A stretch of 64,000 nt of DNA from Sisyra terminalis (Eukaryota > Arthropoda > Insecta > Neuroptera > Sisyridae), in NCBI GenBank assembly GCA_958496175.1, contig OY292275.1:22607001-22671000 (forward strand), in the 5' to 3' direction. The notes under the pieces are model-generated. The model did not search any database and had not been told where the DNA came from. It saw only the letters and a list, made by a program, of their open reading frames with translations. The translations under genes and the position numbers were made by a program. Positions 13,320 to 23,060 of the stretch are shown here, one piece after another; positions within the stretch are counted from its first letter, which is position 1; each line of letters starts with the position of its first letter.

Positions 13320-13478
13320 ATGAATTACTTACTGTCGTTCTTTAACTACTAAGGTCTTCAGCGACTCTAGGGTTTATAAAAATCCGTAAACCAAGAAATA
13401 CTGAAAATTTGTCCGTTACGAAATTTTAGCCCGGTTTTTACCGGGTTTGGAGTGGTCACCTTGACCACTCGACCACCA
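13320..13478 (-). mobile_element. SINE-1 copy in duplication unit 2
   Basis: Minus-strand copy, a duplicate of the one at 12838-12989. Top strand shows AGCGACTCTAGGG (3' part), AAATACTGAAAATTTG and TCACCTTGACCACTCGACCA (A-box side). About 20 bp extra lies around 13420-13445 relative to the unit 1 copy. Confidence 0.7.
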
Positions 13479-13598
13479 GTAGGCTCTTAAATAGTTGCCT
13501 CCTTTAGAAATATGTCATATTTTGTGTTTTAGGAATGCACTGCTACATTTCAAAGTATTTTAAGTTTACATAAAGAATCATCTTTCATTATTCGATAA

Positions 13599-13907
13599 GG
13601 GCCATCCATTAATTACGTGAGATATTTACGGGAGAGGGGGTGTGAGAAAAATTGCATACAATTTCACGTGAGTGAGAGGGATGGTCTCGGGAAATATAAC
13701 GTAATTTTTTAAAATTGTTCTCTTAAATAAACTTAATGTAATCGAAGCACAGATTTACATTGCACATTTACATTGTAATTACGCATTTTAAAAAAGCTCA
13801 CGTGATATTAGGGGAGGGGGTCGAGCAAAACCTTACGAAATCTTCCTAAGGAGGGAGAGTGGTTCGAAAAATAGCTAAAATTGTCTCATGTAATTAATGG
13901 ATGCCCC
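13599..13907. mobile_element. MITE inserted in duplication unit 2, with ATA target duplication
   Basis: Terminal inverted repeats of about 24 bp: GGGCCATCCATTAATTACGT at the left, and the reverse complement of TGTAATTAATGGATGCCCC at the right. Both ends are followed by subterminal CACGTGA and G-rich strings. ATA flanks both sides (13595-13597, 13908-13910), with one extra A at the left junction. Unit 1 has the uninterrupted TTCGATAGGAAC, so the empty site is present 0.5 kb away. The 3-bp duplication and GGG start suggest a PIF/Harbinger-type element, not proven. It encodes nothing. Confidence 0.8.
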
Positions 13908-14367
13908 ATAGGAACTACGTTTAACTCGTATTGTTAGAATATTTACTATCTCTTCAACTTAGCCGTGGTATTGCTGTTTGAGGTTTGGTTCATATCAAAA
14001 ATAATGATTAAGTACACAATAGTTCAAATCATTTAAGGTACTGTTTATAAATTAAGGCATTTTGGGGGAAGTTGAGGAGTCTCTGAAATCTGATCAAAGT
14101 TCGTTTAGGGGACAAAATAGAATGTATGGACACACCTTAGTAAAATTCTGGTTTTGCAAACGAAAATAGAAAAATAAATATGAAAAAATGAAATTGAACT
14201 AACCAATGCAAACCAGAAATTGGAAAAACAAGAAGATGATAGAAATATTTTATCTTTATATTTGTTAGAAACCACTTAGACTACTTCCAATCATTATTCT
14301 TAATAATATTTAAATGTTGTTTCTTAATTCGTTATTCACCTAAAATAATTAGTATTGTTAACCAACT

Positions 14368-14692
14368 GGAGGTCGAGTGATTCAAGTGGCCACTCCAAAA
14401 TGTGTAGGTGCAGGGCTAGTTCTGGGATTTTGAGCGTTCCCAGCAAACAGATTTTAGTGCTCTTTTATATAACAATAAACAAAACTACAAATTGAAAAAG
14501 AATAGTAGGAAGAGTTTTTTTTTTTGTTAAATCCACCTCTAAATTTGGCACGCAGTTTGTCCATTTCTTTGTTCAATAATAGCTAGGATTAGGTTTTGAG
14601 CAAATTTTCGATATTTCTCGATTTACGGATGTTTATTTACTCTAGAGTCACAAAAGACCTTACTAGTTGTAAAGCGATAGCTAAATAGCGAT
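14368..14692 (+). mobile_element. SINE-1 copy split by an insertion of about 165 bp
   Basis: The SINE head lies at 14368-14415 (GGTCGAGTGATTCAAG, CCACTCCAAAATG, TAGGTGC). The 3' half lies at about 14595-14692 (TTTTGAGCAAATTTTCGAT, ATTTCTCGATTTACGGAT, CTCTAGAGTCACAAAAGACC). The 165-180 bp between them is unlike other copies. TTTTGAGC occurs at both edges of the insert, possibly a target duplication. The insert itself has no recognised ends. Confidence 0.6.
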
Positions 14693-16034
14693 TAAAATAC
14701 TAATAAAGTTATTCCATACGTGAAATTAACATCTATAACATTAATCAGAGAATATAATTTCGTAAAATTAAGCTTAAAATACTGTTATGTTTCATGAACG
14801 CAAAAATTGTCTGTTTCCTGTCGCAAACAGATTACAAAATTCATTAAACCGTGTAAAAATGTTACAGTATTTACTTTGAAAGTTAATTAGTGAAATATGC
14901 AAATTTTGACAAAGTTGTTTAATTGATTTTTCACAACCCTGACTTTGTGAACGTGTGGCTAGAAAATTTTTTATAGTTTAAAAAAAATGTCGGTTAACAA
15001 CCCCAAATGATGTGTATTGATTTTATGACAATCTTATCAAATGACATTGAAATAATTATGTTTCTAGAATAGGAAACAATCATTAATGGACTTATATTTT
15101 CCAAGAAATTTAATAATGTAATGACATATTTATGTAATTTTCACCAAAACTAATTTAAATTAATATTAACAATAATAATTTTTCTAAGAAAAATGTACGT
15201 TTCTGGTATAATTTATGCAACACTAAATAATTCAAGGAAGATTTTTTTTTAAAGTAGGTACATTGTTCATGAAAAATTAAATATTGTAAACTTGTGTTGT
15301 TTTTGAGAAAATGTGTTGCTAATGTAGAATTCAATTTTAGATAATGCACTCATCCTGAGTAATAAATTAGTTATTTTAAACGATCGTATTGGCATTGAGA
15401 GCTTTATCAAGTCGACGCAAAAATATTTACATTTCATTTAATCTTCATATAATAGCGCCTACAGTTTGTTCAAGTATATTTTTAATATTGCAGTATCAAA
15501 TGCATAATATCAAAAACCAATAAAAATATTTGATTTATTTAAGTTAAATATTTCGATATAAAATTTTGTTAAATTTTATTAGAGCTGGCTCAATATTTTA
15601 TTGAAAATTGAAGCCTTAATGTATGCAGTATCCTATATTCGGTTTGATCGACCATTTGTGCACCTTTAGTGTGCTATTTCGAAATAATTTATGAATTTTA
15701 AGAGAATCGCATAAAATCGCAATATTTATTTCCCATTTTTTTTTTGCTTTTAGTCTACATTTGTGGAGAAATATATAACCCAAACGGGTAGAACATTTTT
15801 AACTGCAGAATTGTAATGGTCTGGGTTTTATTGTCTTTTTTAAAGTAAAACCTCAGTTAGCCAGTGCTACTTTCATATTGGCAACATACAGTTTTATAGT
15901 AGCACACATTTAACTTAACTTGCAATAATTTTTCCAAGACTGAATTGTTTATTTTTATTGATTAATAACAGCACAAGGCTTTTTATTTATTTATTTTTTT
16001 TCTCTGCTAAATTAAAGTTATTGAACCATTAGAC
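14693..16034. other. AT-rich non-coding DNA
   Basis: Nothing recognised. The minus-strand frame at 15155-15349 is Leu/Phe/Asn-rich AT reading without motif. Confidence 0.5.
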
Positions 16035-16236
16035 CAGTGGTGGATTTACAAATTTGCCGACCCTACTGATTTCTGAAATGTGATACCTTATTTCGCAATC
16101 ATATTTATTGCATTTATTCTATCAATGGAATCGCAAATTGTGCTCTCCGTTATTACATCAAGTTTTCCTCTGATTAGCAAATTTTCAGGCCAAATTTGCT
16201 GCCGTAGGCTTCAGCTTGCTGGTAAATCCACCACCG
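16035..16236. mobile_element. hAT-type MITE, family hAT-M1, complete copy
   Basis: Inverted termini CAGTGGTGGATTTAC (left) and, as reverse complement, CGGTGGTGGATTTACC (right). They are flanked by 8-bp sequences CATTAGAC and CATTAAGC, which agree at 6 of 8 positions, as for an old hAT target duplication. The internal sequence (TCTATCAATGGAATCG, GTTATTACATCAAG) recurs inverted at 22308-22455. The open frame at 16080-16265 falls inside and is not a gene. Confidence 0.8.
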
Positions 16237-16383
16237 CATTAAGCAAAGCGTTCAAAGAACTTTAAGCTTTACTGACTAAGATTGAAAAAAAAAACGAAAC
16301 AGACGTTGGAAGAGAATCATTTTAATAATAGTCATTATCTTAGAAAGAGTGCTAGACAGGAATCAGGAAAAATTGCATTTGTT

Positions 16384-16410
16384 TCATCAACTTCATCAAC
16401 ATCATCAACG
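16384..16410. repeat. Short TCATCAAC-type simple repeat
   Basis: About three imperfect repeats of a TCATCAAC/TCATCAACT unit lie directly before the LINE fragment. Confidence 0.5.
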
Positions 16411-16562
16411 GAAAGCTTTTGATAGAGTGTATTGGAAGAAACTTTTGAATATTTTTAAAGAATTGGAGTCGACTTGGAAGACATGGTGTTCGTGACCGTG
16501 GAACACAAATTCATATAAATGGAGAACATACCAGGAGTACAGAGGTTGAAAGAGAATCAACC
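16411..16562 (+). pseudogene. LINE reverse-transcriptase domain fragment, frameshifted
   Basis: Codons from 16412 read KAFDRVYWKKLLNIFKELE, matching the conserved AFD block of RT motif A in LINEs. In another frame from 16506, QIHINGEHTRSTEVERES matches the following 'V.V.GE.TE...V.RGVRQG' region; the GVRQG core itself is gone. About 45 bp between them is scrambled relative to the family. It may belong to the same LINE family as the fragment at 17222-17430, but the gap does not allow joining them. Confidence 0.65.
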
Positions 16563-17044
16563 CAAAGATAATATTCCATAAGATAAAAGTCCAAAATAAA
16601 TCCTCAAAAAAATACAGAATCTTTGTAACATGTGAATGAATCATCATTAAATCTACAAATCCTCTAATGACTTGGTATAATTGTTGATGAAAGCAGAAAA
16701 GAAACTACTGATAGTGTAATACCGTTACACCGTCCAGAGGTTATCAAAGAAAGAAAAACTATTTTAAATGAACGGGAACTGATATCTTATAACTAGAAAA
16801 GTTTATGGAGAGTTTATGGAGTTTAAATTTTCAAATTTTTACACCATTCATGTGTTATTTAACTTTAAATATTGCCTGTTAAAGTTGAAAAATATATCAT
16901 TGAAACATTGCAATTATTTCTTATAAAATTCTTATAAACATTGCAATTATAAAATTATTTCTTATCCAAGTTCCCGAGAAACATCCAACAAATTCAATGT
17001 AGAAAATACGTTAATCGATGTGGTAACAAAAAGATAAGCCTATT
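16563..17044. other. AT-rich non-coding DNA between LINE and SINE remnants
   Basis: No gene. It may include further decayed LINE sequence, not provable by eye. Confidence 0.4.
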
Positions 17045-17195
17045 AGTGGCCGAGTGGTTAAGGTGACCGCTCCAAAATTAATAGGTGCTAGGTTCGATCC
17101 TTATATCGATCAAATTTTCAATATTTCCTGATTTACGATTTTTATTATCCCTGGATTTACCAAAACTGTGGAAGTTATAAGCTAACGATAAATAA
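17045..17195 (+). mobile_element. SINE-1, most complete copy
   Basis: The head carries an RNA polymerase III A box, TGGCCGAGTGG (17047-17057), as in type II (Ser/Leu-like) tRNAs, followed by TTAAGGTGACCGCTCC. A good B box, GGTTCGATCC, lies at 17091-17100. The non-tRNA body follows: AATTTTCAATATTTCCTGAT, TTACGATTTTTATTATCC, then a tail GATAAATAACAAAAAAAAAA. This copy defines the order found in the other copies. It does not fold as a functional tRNA (no closing acceptor strand). Confidence 0.8.
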
Positions 17196-17221
17196 CAAAA
17201 AAAAAATAACAATATGAAAAG

Positions 17222-17430
17222 TTAACTAGATGAAACATATTGACAAAAAGGGTCTCATATTGAACGTTATGGAAAGTAAATTGGAGGGATTCAAAGAAAA
17301 GAGAAGAAGAAAATTGTAGGATCCCTCTGTTTCAAAAAGTAATGCGCTACCCAGACCTGAACGATCTCCATGGGAATAGACAATACTGAAAAGATGAGTT
17401 CAATCACGCGGGTAACGGCAAAACTTAAAA
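17222..17430 (+). pseudogene. LINE 3' fragment, degenerate
   Basis: Same family as 7795-8180. Shared strings in order are AAAGAGAAGAAGAAAATTG, a CCATGGGAATAGACAATAC region equivalent to the 'AGGGATAGAGAT' region of the other copies, TTCAATCACGCGG, and a short A-rich tail at about 17424-17435. Stops in all frames. Confidence 0.55.
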
Positions 17431-19140
17431 AAAATACAATTATTTAAATTTTGAAAAACAAAAAAATATGAATACGAATCTAGAAGTAAAAAAACTCGTT
17501 TTTTTCCATCCAAATGACGGGAAGAAGCTTTAATATAGAGTTTAATGAACGTAAATTTTTATTTTCTATCCCATTGATTTATAGCACAAATTACAAGTTT
17601 TTAAGAATAATACGTTCATTTTAATGATTTTAGTTTACTTGGCTCAAATTTTTAATAGCAATTTTTTTTTTGCAAAAACAGTGTAATATTTGGCATTTAT
17701 TGTAAGCACTATTAAAAATATACAACGAATTTTCGTAAATGATTTACTGTTGTATATCTACTCGTAAACTATTGTGATAGATTCAATGAGTATACAAAAA
17801 ATGCTGTATCCGTTTGCTGTAAAGAATTATGAAAGTGTTTCACTGTATTATCCTTAGGTGAAAAAACAAATATTAAATTAATGGATTCGTCAACCGTAAT
17901 TTTGAGTATGTTTTGAATTTTTTTGCAATATAAAACTGTATCCTTACCAGTATATTTATTGTTGATAACATTATTTGGCGATAAAAAGATAGATTTAAAG
18001 TTTGTTGACTTATACCGAAATGCTAAGTATATATTTCTAAATTAAACGAAGTCCTTGGCATTAAATTTGAGATCCCAAATAATAAAAATAACACATTACG
18101 TAGATATATAAAAAAAATGTTCAAATAAATGTAAAAAGACATAACTAATGAAATAAGGACGACAAACCGTAATCATTAAGAGAGAAAAGAAGAAGTAAGT
18201 ATATGATTGTTTCTTACGCTTTTATAACTTTGGTTTTTAGTTAGCAACTTGTGAATTTCATTTAAATTTTGAAGATAATTTTTGGGTTCTGATATTTTTT
18301 TTTCTCTTTCCGAGATTTGATTCAATGACCGAAAGAGGTCATATCAAAAAAACAATAATAAATTCGTGTATCAGTCCGCTCCAAAAATATTTTCATCATA
18401 CGATTATTTCGAAGTGCTAGTGGTGATAGTTTTAAAAGTATCTCATGATATGTGTTGATAAAAAATATAAACATTTATGTTTTGTGATTTGGGCTAAATT
18501 TTGACCTTGATCGTCTTTGTATAGCCAAATATTTTGTTTATCTTTAGACACTTAGTTTAAGTAAATTAAATATTTTTAACTAAATGATTGGAGTTATATA
18601 TCTACACGTGAAAATTTTTGTATTATCATTTAAATAACAAAAAACACATTTAAACTAAAACTGTAACTTGTTATTACAACAAATACTGTTATTACTTTAA
18701 GTTTCTCATATTTATATATAAATAGTATTATAGATTATATTTAGAGGAAATTATTTGAGGAAAAGATTTTGTTTAGAAAAATTATCATATGGTAAAAGTT
18801 TGCATAGTTTTAGTTTTAAGAAATTTTCAATAAAAGAGTAATTAAGTAATATTAGGTAGTATTGTAAAAAAATGTTACTGTGCCACAAAAATTTAAAGCC
18901 AAGAAGGTTAAGAAAAATTCGTTATAAAATAGTTCAAATCCATAAAAGATGCTAAACTTGTAATTATATATAACCATTAAAATATTGTCACAGTAATTCA
19001 CAATTGATAAATGATAATTTTAATGTAATCCATGTCATCTGAAAGCTTTAGAATAGACCATAGGCACATATTTTTTTAATCAATAAAGAACATTATTAAT
19101 ATGAAGAAAACCCAATTTTTAGTTGTAAAAAACTTGAATT
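17431..19140. other. AT-rich non-coding DNA
   Basis: Nothing recognised. Confidence 0.5.
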
Positions 19141-19149
19141 TTAGCAAAA

Positions 19150-19545
19150 TAAAATTTTAATTTTAATGAGCAAATGTGGGTCCGAAAACGATAAGTGTGA
19201 CTATGGGTTTTTTGTGACGTCACAGTACGCATCAATACGCGTACTGAAACCGAGATATAGACAGATCATTGAACAGTTACCACAGAAATAGTATTGCATT
19301 AATTTGCACAATTTTTGACATTTTTACAATTTTTTGCTATGGAAAACATTTTTATACCGTAAAAAATACTATTTATTTAAATCATTAGAATAAAGTTTAA
19401 ACGATTAAAACAACCTTTCTTTTTGTGCTTAATTTGTCATAGGAAAATATCCATGGTATTTTGAAGTTTCGTATTGTGACATCATTCTAATGCTGAACCA
19501 ATAAAAAATCGTTTTTGGTATTTTGAATTTAACGATTTTTTTTTG
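19150..19545. mobile_element. Possible MITE with GTGACGTCAC-type inverted ends
   Basis: The left side has CCGAAAACGAT followed by TGTGACGTCACAGTACG. The right side, reverse-complemented, has CCAAAAACGAT followed by ATGATGTCACAATACG. The same order and similar spacing suggest long imperfect inverted repeats of about 50 bp. Exact ends and target duplication were not found. Confidence 0.4.
19213..19246. promoter_or_regulatory. CRE-like palindrome plus adjacent 8-bp inverted repeat
   Basis: TGTGACGTCACA at 19213-19224 is a perfect 12-bp palindrome containing the CREB/ATF core TGACGTCA. It overlaps CAGTACGC (19223-19230), which is the reverse complement of GCGTACTG (19239-19246). It may simply be part of the surrounding MITE-like repeat. 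Confidence 0.3.
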
Positions 19546-19920
19546 CATTTTTAAGTAAATTAATCTTAAATTTTATCAAGTAATATTAAAAAGTAACACC
19601 TACATTATGTGTTGATATTAGTATAGAACATTTTCATAACATTTAACACAATTTTTAGACCATGCAAATCAAGTCTAAATTTGAATAAAAATACAAAATT
19701 TATGAATATTTAATTTAAGGATATCCGAAAAGAGGGCGGAATTAAATAAGCGTAGATGGAAATAAATATAGATGAAAATAAACAGAAAACCACATATTTT
19801 TTGCGCTTTATTTTGACAGGAAGTCGAATAATAAAGAAAATATCGATTCTTTCACTTTAATATAAGCTAAAAACTGTAAACTATTGTAATAAATACATAT
19901 ATCTAAAAATTTAATGACTT

Positions 19921-20290
19921 AAGAGCTCATGGGATTTATGAAATTGCAAATCTAATTCTTTTTAATGCTTTTCATTTGATCTTCGTACAACGTTTCGTTC
20001 TCTTAGGAACTTTTTCAAGTAGTAGGTATAACAAAAAATAATTATGAATATCATCAGATCAGAAAAAAGGAAAAATACAAGAGTCCAAATATGAATAATT
20101 TTAATGACTAAAAAGTGATAATGATAACGATTATGGATAAAATACTTTCGATTAAAGTAGTACGTTTAAAAATATAAAAATTTTAATAAAAAATATTTAA
20201 ATATTCAGACGTTGTGCAAAGTTCAAATAAAAATCATTAAGAAAGAATTTGGTTTGTCATTCCATAAGTCCCATGAACTTTTAGCTCTTG
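19921..20290. mobile_element. Foldback element, family FB-A, copy 2
   Basis: Long imperfect inverted repeats of about 80 bp: 19921-20003 (AAGAGCTCATGGGATTTATG ... CGTACAACGTTTCGTTC) and 20206-20290 (GACGTTGTGC ... CCCATGAACTTTTAGCTCTT). The inner arm sequences match the 1.7-1.9 kb element. About 200 bp of AT-rich middle is unique to this copy. No ORF. Confidence 0.7.
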
Positions 20291-20516
20291 TAAGTAAAAT
20301 GGACATAAACTGGGAAAATTTAAATGAATGAATGGTCATTAATAAAAAATACTCAAATCTCGTAAAATTTATATACGCGCATGTTTTTATTAAGCCAGGT
20401 ACAACGTGGCTATCGGAGAATTTATGGATTCTGCTATCCTTTTAGTACCATCTTTAACATTCCAGGGCACAAGCTAACACAGTATATATTTCTGCTTGGT
20501 AAATAGTTACATCTCC

Positions 20517-20915
20517 CAGTGGTATAGACCATTGTTCGGCGTGGTACGCTGGTGTACAATGATCACTAGTTGGTGTGCCGGAGAAAAATTGCATTTTGTG
20601 AGAAAAAGTCAAAGAACCTTAATACTTACACATAGCTAAGAGTTATGCCTACCGATCTCGAAGAAAAGATGCAAGTTTTGGTAAGGAAACATTAGGAGCT
20701 ATTAGCAGTAAAAACAACTGTTTTCAATAATTTTCCCAAGTATGACCTACAACCTATGGAATGGGTATGTAATTCATTCTCAGATAGCATACAGAGCAAA
20801 ACAGAAGAAAACATAACAAAACAGAGCTAGCATACTTTTGGCTACACATGAAAAGTGAGTAGGGTAGTCACTGTCTTCAAAGCGTACTGCTGGGCTTTTC
20901 ATGATGCACCTCTAA
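20517..20915 (+). pseudogene. Degenerate hAT-type transposon remnant
   Basis: It opens with CCCAGTGGTATAGACCATTG, then a G/C-richer stretch (GTTCGGCGTGGTACGC, TTGGTGTGCCGGAG) typical of the terminal region of hAT elements that are widespread in insects. Around 20835-20900, LAYFWLHMKSE followed by a frameshifted KAYCWAF loosely resembles the 'FW...EYP.LS..A...LLPF' block at the hAT dimerisation domain. Only a tentative match; the far end is not identified. Confidence 0.4.
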
Positions 20916-22307
20916 AGTTTATTGATTTCGTAAGTGTAGCTTAAATACAAAAATTTTGCGGAACACTGATTTAGACAAGTCATACTTTAGACTTTTTCTA
21001 TAAATACCAGCACCTTAGCTACTTTCACACCATACTAGGCCACGTACTAAAATCCTGCATTCGTATTCTTCCCATTTCTGGTGTGATATATCCACAATAC
21101 TTACTCATAAGCCTTTGAATTCTTATATAGATTTTTTCATCAGAAAAAAGGAACGTTAAATTTATAATATTATACTTTATGCTTCATAATAAATATTATC
21201 TGTAATTTGATTAAGGAAATATGAGAAATGGTACAAGAAAATAGTTTTACGTATCATTATAGTTCATAAAGGTGCATACTAGCCATCAAATATTAATAAT
21301 TTTCTATTTATTAAACAGAAGTATATTAAAATATCGCTTACATGAATCAGTTTGGAAATAATTAATTAGGAAAAAGCTCAGTCAAGGAGGAGCTTTGCTT
21401 TTCAAAGCTTGTATGTAAGAACATACATTTTAAATATTTCGAAAAAGAAATATCTGTCACTTGCCAGATTTTATCTGTATTTTTGCACATATTTATCGGT
21501 GGGTACATAAAAATAATTTACAAGCTTGTATTAGTATAGTTTATGAACTAGTATGTATCATTATATACATGTTATATACATTATATACATACATAAATCG
21601 ATGCAGTTGTTAATAAAATGTTTTTTATCTCAATATTTTTCACTGATTATATGCACTTCTAATACTATGTTGGTTCTATTATATTATAGTATAACACTTT
21701 ATTTTATAATGAAAAAAAATACGTAAACACTAAGTATTTTCTAAGTTTATATTTAAGCGTCACTTGAATTAAGTATTCGAATAAACAATGTAACTAATAA
21801 CTATATTCAACAAATGGTAGAAAATGTCCTTGCTCGGTCAAAAATTCTAACGTTTAATTACGTCAAACTTTGTGGATAACAAATATTTGTGAAAAAATAA
21901 AGCATCAATTCAACTTTTTCACCGTTGATAATTTAAAATTGAAATTCGAACATGATACGTAGAAAATAAAATTCCAATATGTTAATAAAAACTCCTCACA
22001 TCAATCTTTTGCGTTTAAAATTTGAGTTTTTTTTTGCAATAGGAAACAGAAATTGAAGATTATATAGTTATCTTTTTTGTTAAACGTTTCAAATCTAATT
22101 GAACCTTTTAAAAGCTTCCGTTATTTCCATTTTCGGTGTTTTCTCCAGAGACCATTGAAGTGATTTTTTTATTGTTAATTTGAAATAATAACACATCTGA
22201 GCTAAAATTGTGGGGTCTGTGGGGCAATAATCCATTGGTAGACATTTTAAAAGCTGAGCTCTGTTTTTTACTTGATAGTATCTGTATAGTCTACTAATAC
22301 TAAAACA
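20916..22307. other. AT-rich non-coding DNA
   Basis: No gene. A TATACAT-rich simple repeat lies at about 21560-21597. Confidence 0.5.
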
Positions 22308-22455
22308 CAGTGGTGGATTTACCAGCAGACTGAGTAGGCTGAAGCCTAGGAAGGTAAATATTGCCTAAAGATTTGCTTAGAATAGGAAAAGTTGATGTAA
22401 TAACGGCGATAGACCACTTTCGATTCTATTGATAGAAAAAGCATTTGTAACATTT
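22308..22455. mobile_element. hAT-type MITE, family hAT-M1, partial copy in inverse orientation
   Basis: Starts CAGTGGTGGATTTACCAGCA at 22308. Its sequence, reverse-complemented, matches the right half of the 16035-16236 element (GTTATTACATCAACTTTTCC, TCTATCAATAGAATCG). The other terminus was not found. Confidence 0.7.
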
Positions 22456-22762
22456 TCTTTTTATTTTTACTTTAGTACAAAATTGAATTTTATTCTTTTC
22501 ATGGTATTTCAGTGCATCTATGGTTTCATTTGGGCTAATTTTTTATTTAGACAAATTCCATTGTTACCAAAAGACTTATTCATTACCATTAATACATAAA
22601 TCTTTACATCAAGGATGACCAAACCAAATGATATTGCAGGTCACTTTGGAAAGCCGTCATAACTCCACCTCTGTTAACATTTAGGTACCCTGACAAATAC
22701 ATTTTCAATATATTGATTTTGATCACTTTGACATTATAAAGTATATATAGTTTGTAATAGTG

Positions 22763-22835
22763 TGATATCGCAGGCTGGAAAAATGGTTAATGCGGGCCTT
22801 ATGGTGCCCACGAGCCGCGGGTTTGCCAACCCTAT
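22763..22835. mobile_element. hAT-like terminal fragment
   Basis: GAGCCGCGGGTTTGCCAACCC, read in reverse complement from about 22834, is the GGGTTGGCAAACC start common among hAT-type elements, with GGGCC and GTGCCCAC strings beside it. Single end only. Confidence 0.4.
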
Positions 22836-22974
22836 TTTACGTTTACGTTAAGATTTTAATGAATGTTTGTTTTTAATGAACGTTTGAAAAATTACAAGTC
22901 ATTGATGCATAAAGTTTATCGATAAGCCAAAAAAGTTCATATGTTAGTACAAATCTAATGTATTGAGTTTATAT

Positions 22975-23060
22975 CAGTGGTTCTTAATCGATTTTGGGCC
23001 AGGTCCCACTTAGGCAACTCTTAAAAACCTAATGCCCCTCCCCCCATAATATTTAAATTT
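22975..23060. mobile_element. hAT-like terminal fragment
   Basis: CAGTGGTTCTTAATCGATTT followed by GGGCCAGGTCCCACTTAGG and a run of C's. This is the general pattern of a hAT terminus ('CAGTGGTTCTTAA'). A degenerate partner may lie near 23550-23565 (CGCGTTAAGGAA) but is not convincing. Confidence 0.45.

Larger units (their letters stand above)
12697..14028. repeat. Tandem duplication, about 490-bp unit, second unit enlarged by insertions
   Basis: Unit 1 (12697-13188) and unit 2 (13189 to about 14028) start with the same sequence, CGAAAAATCGTAGATC followed by GGAACTGGATG, and end with AAGTACACAATAG. Both contain a minus-strand SINE-1 copy at the same internal position. The unique parts (GTAGGCTCTTAAATAGTTG, TTAGGAATGCACTG, GGTATTGCTGTTTG) match in order. 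Unit 2 additionally holds a 309-bp MITE and about 40 bp near 13920-13960 absent from unit 1. The units have diverged by scattered substitutions. Confidence 0.85.

Noticed and set aside
13320..13478. Independent second SINE insertion
   Set aside because: Flanks on both sides match those of the copy at 12838, so it arose by tandem duplication.
16080..16265. 61-codon + frame
   Set aside because: Lies mostly within the hAT-M1 MITE; the related copy at 22308 does not keep the frame.
17045..17110. Functional tRNA-Ser or tRNA-Leu gene
   Set aside because: A and B boxes are present, but there is no closing acceptor stem or proper anticodon arm, and the same head recurs with a common SINE body.
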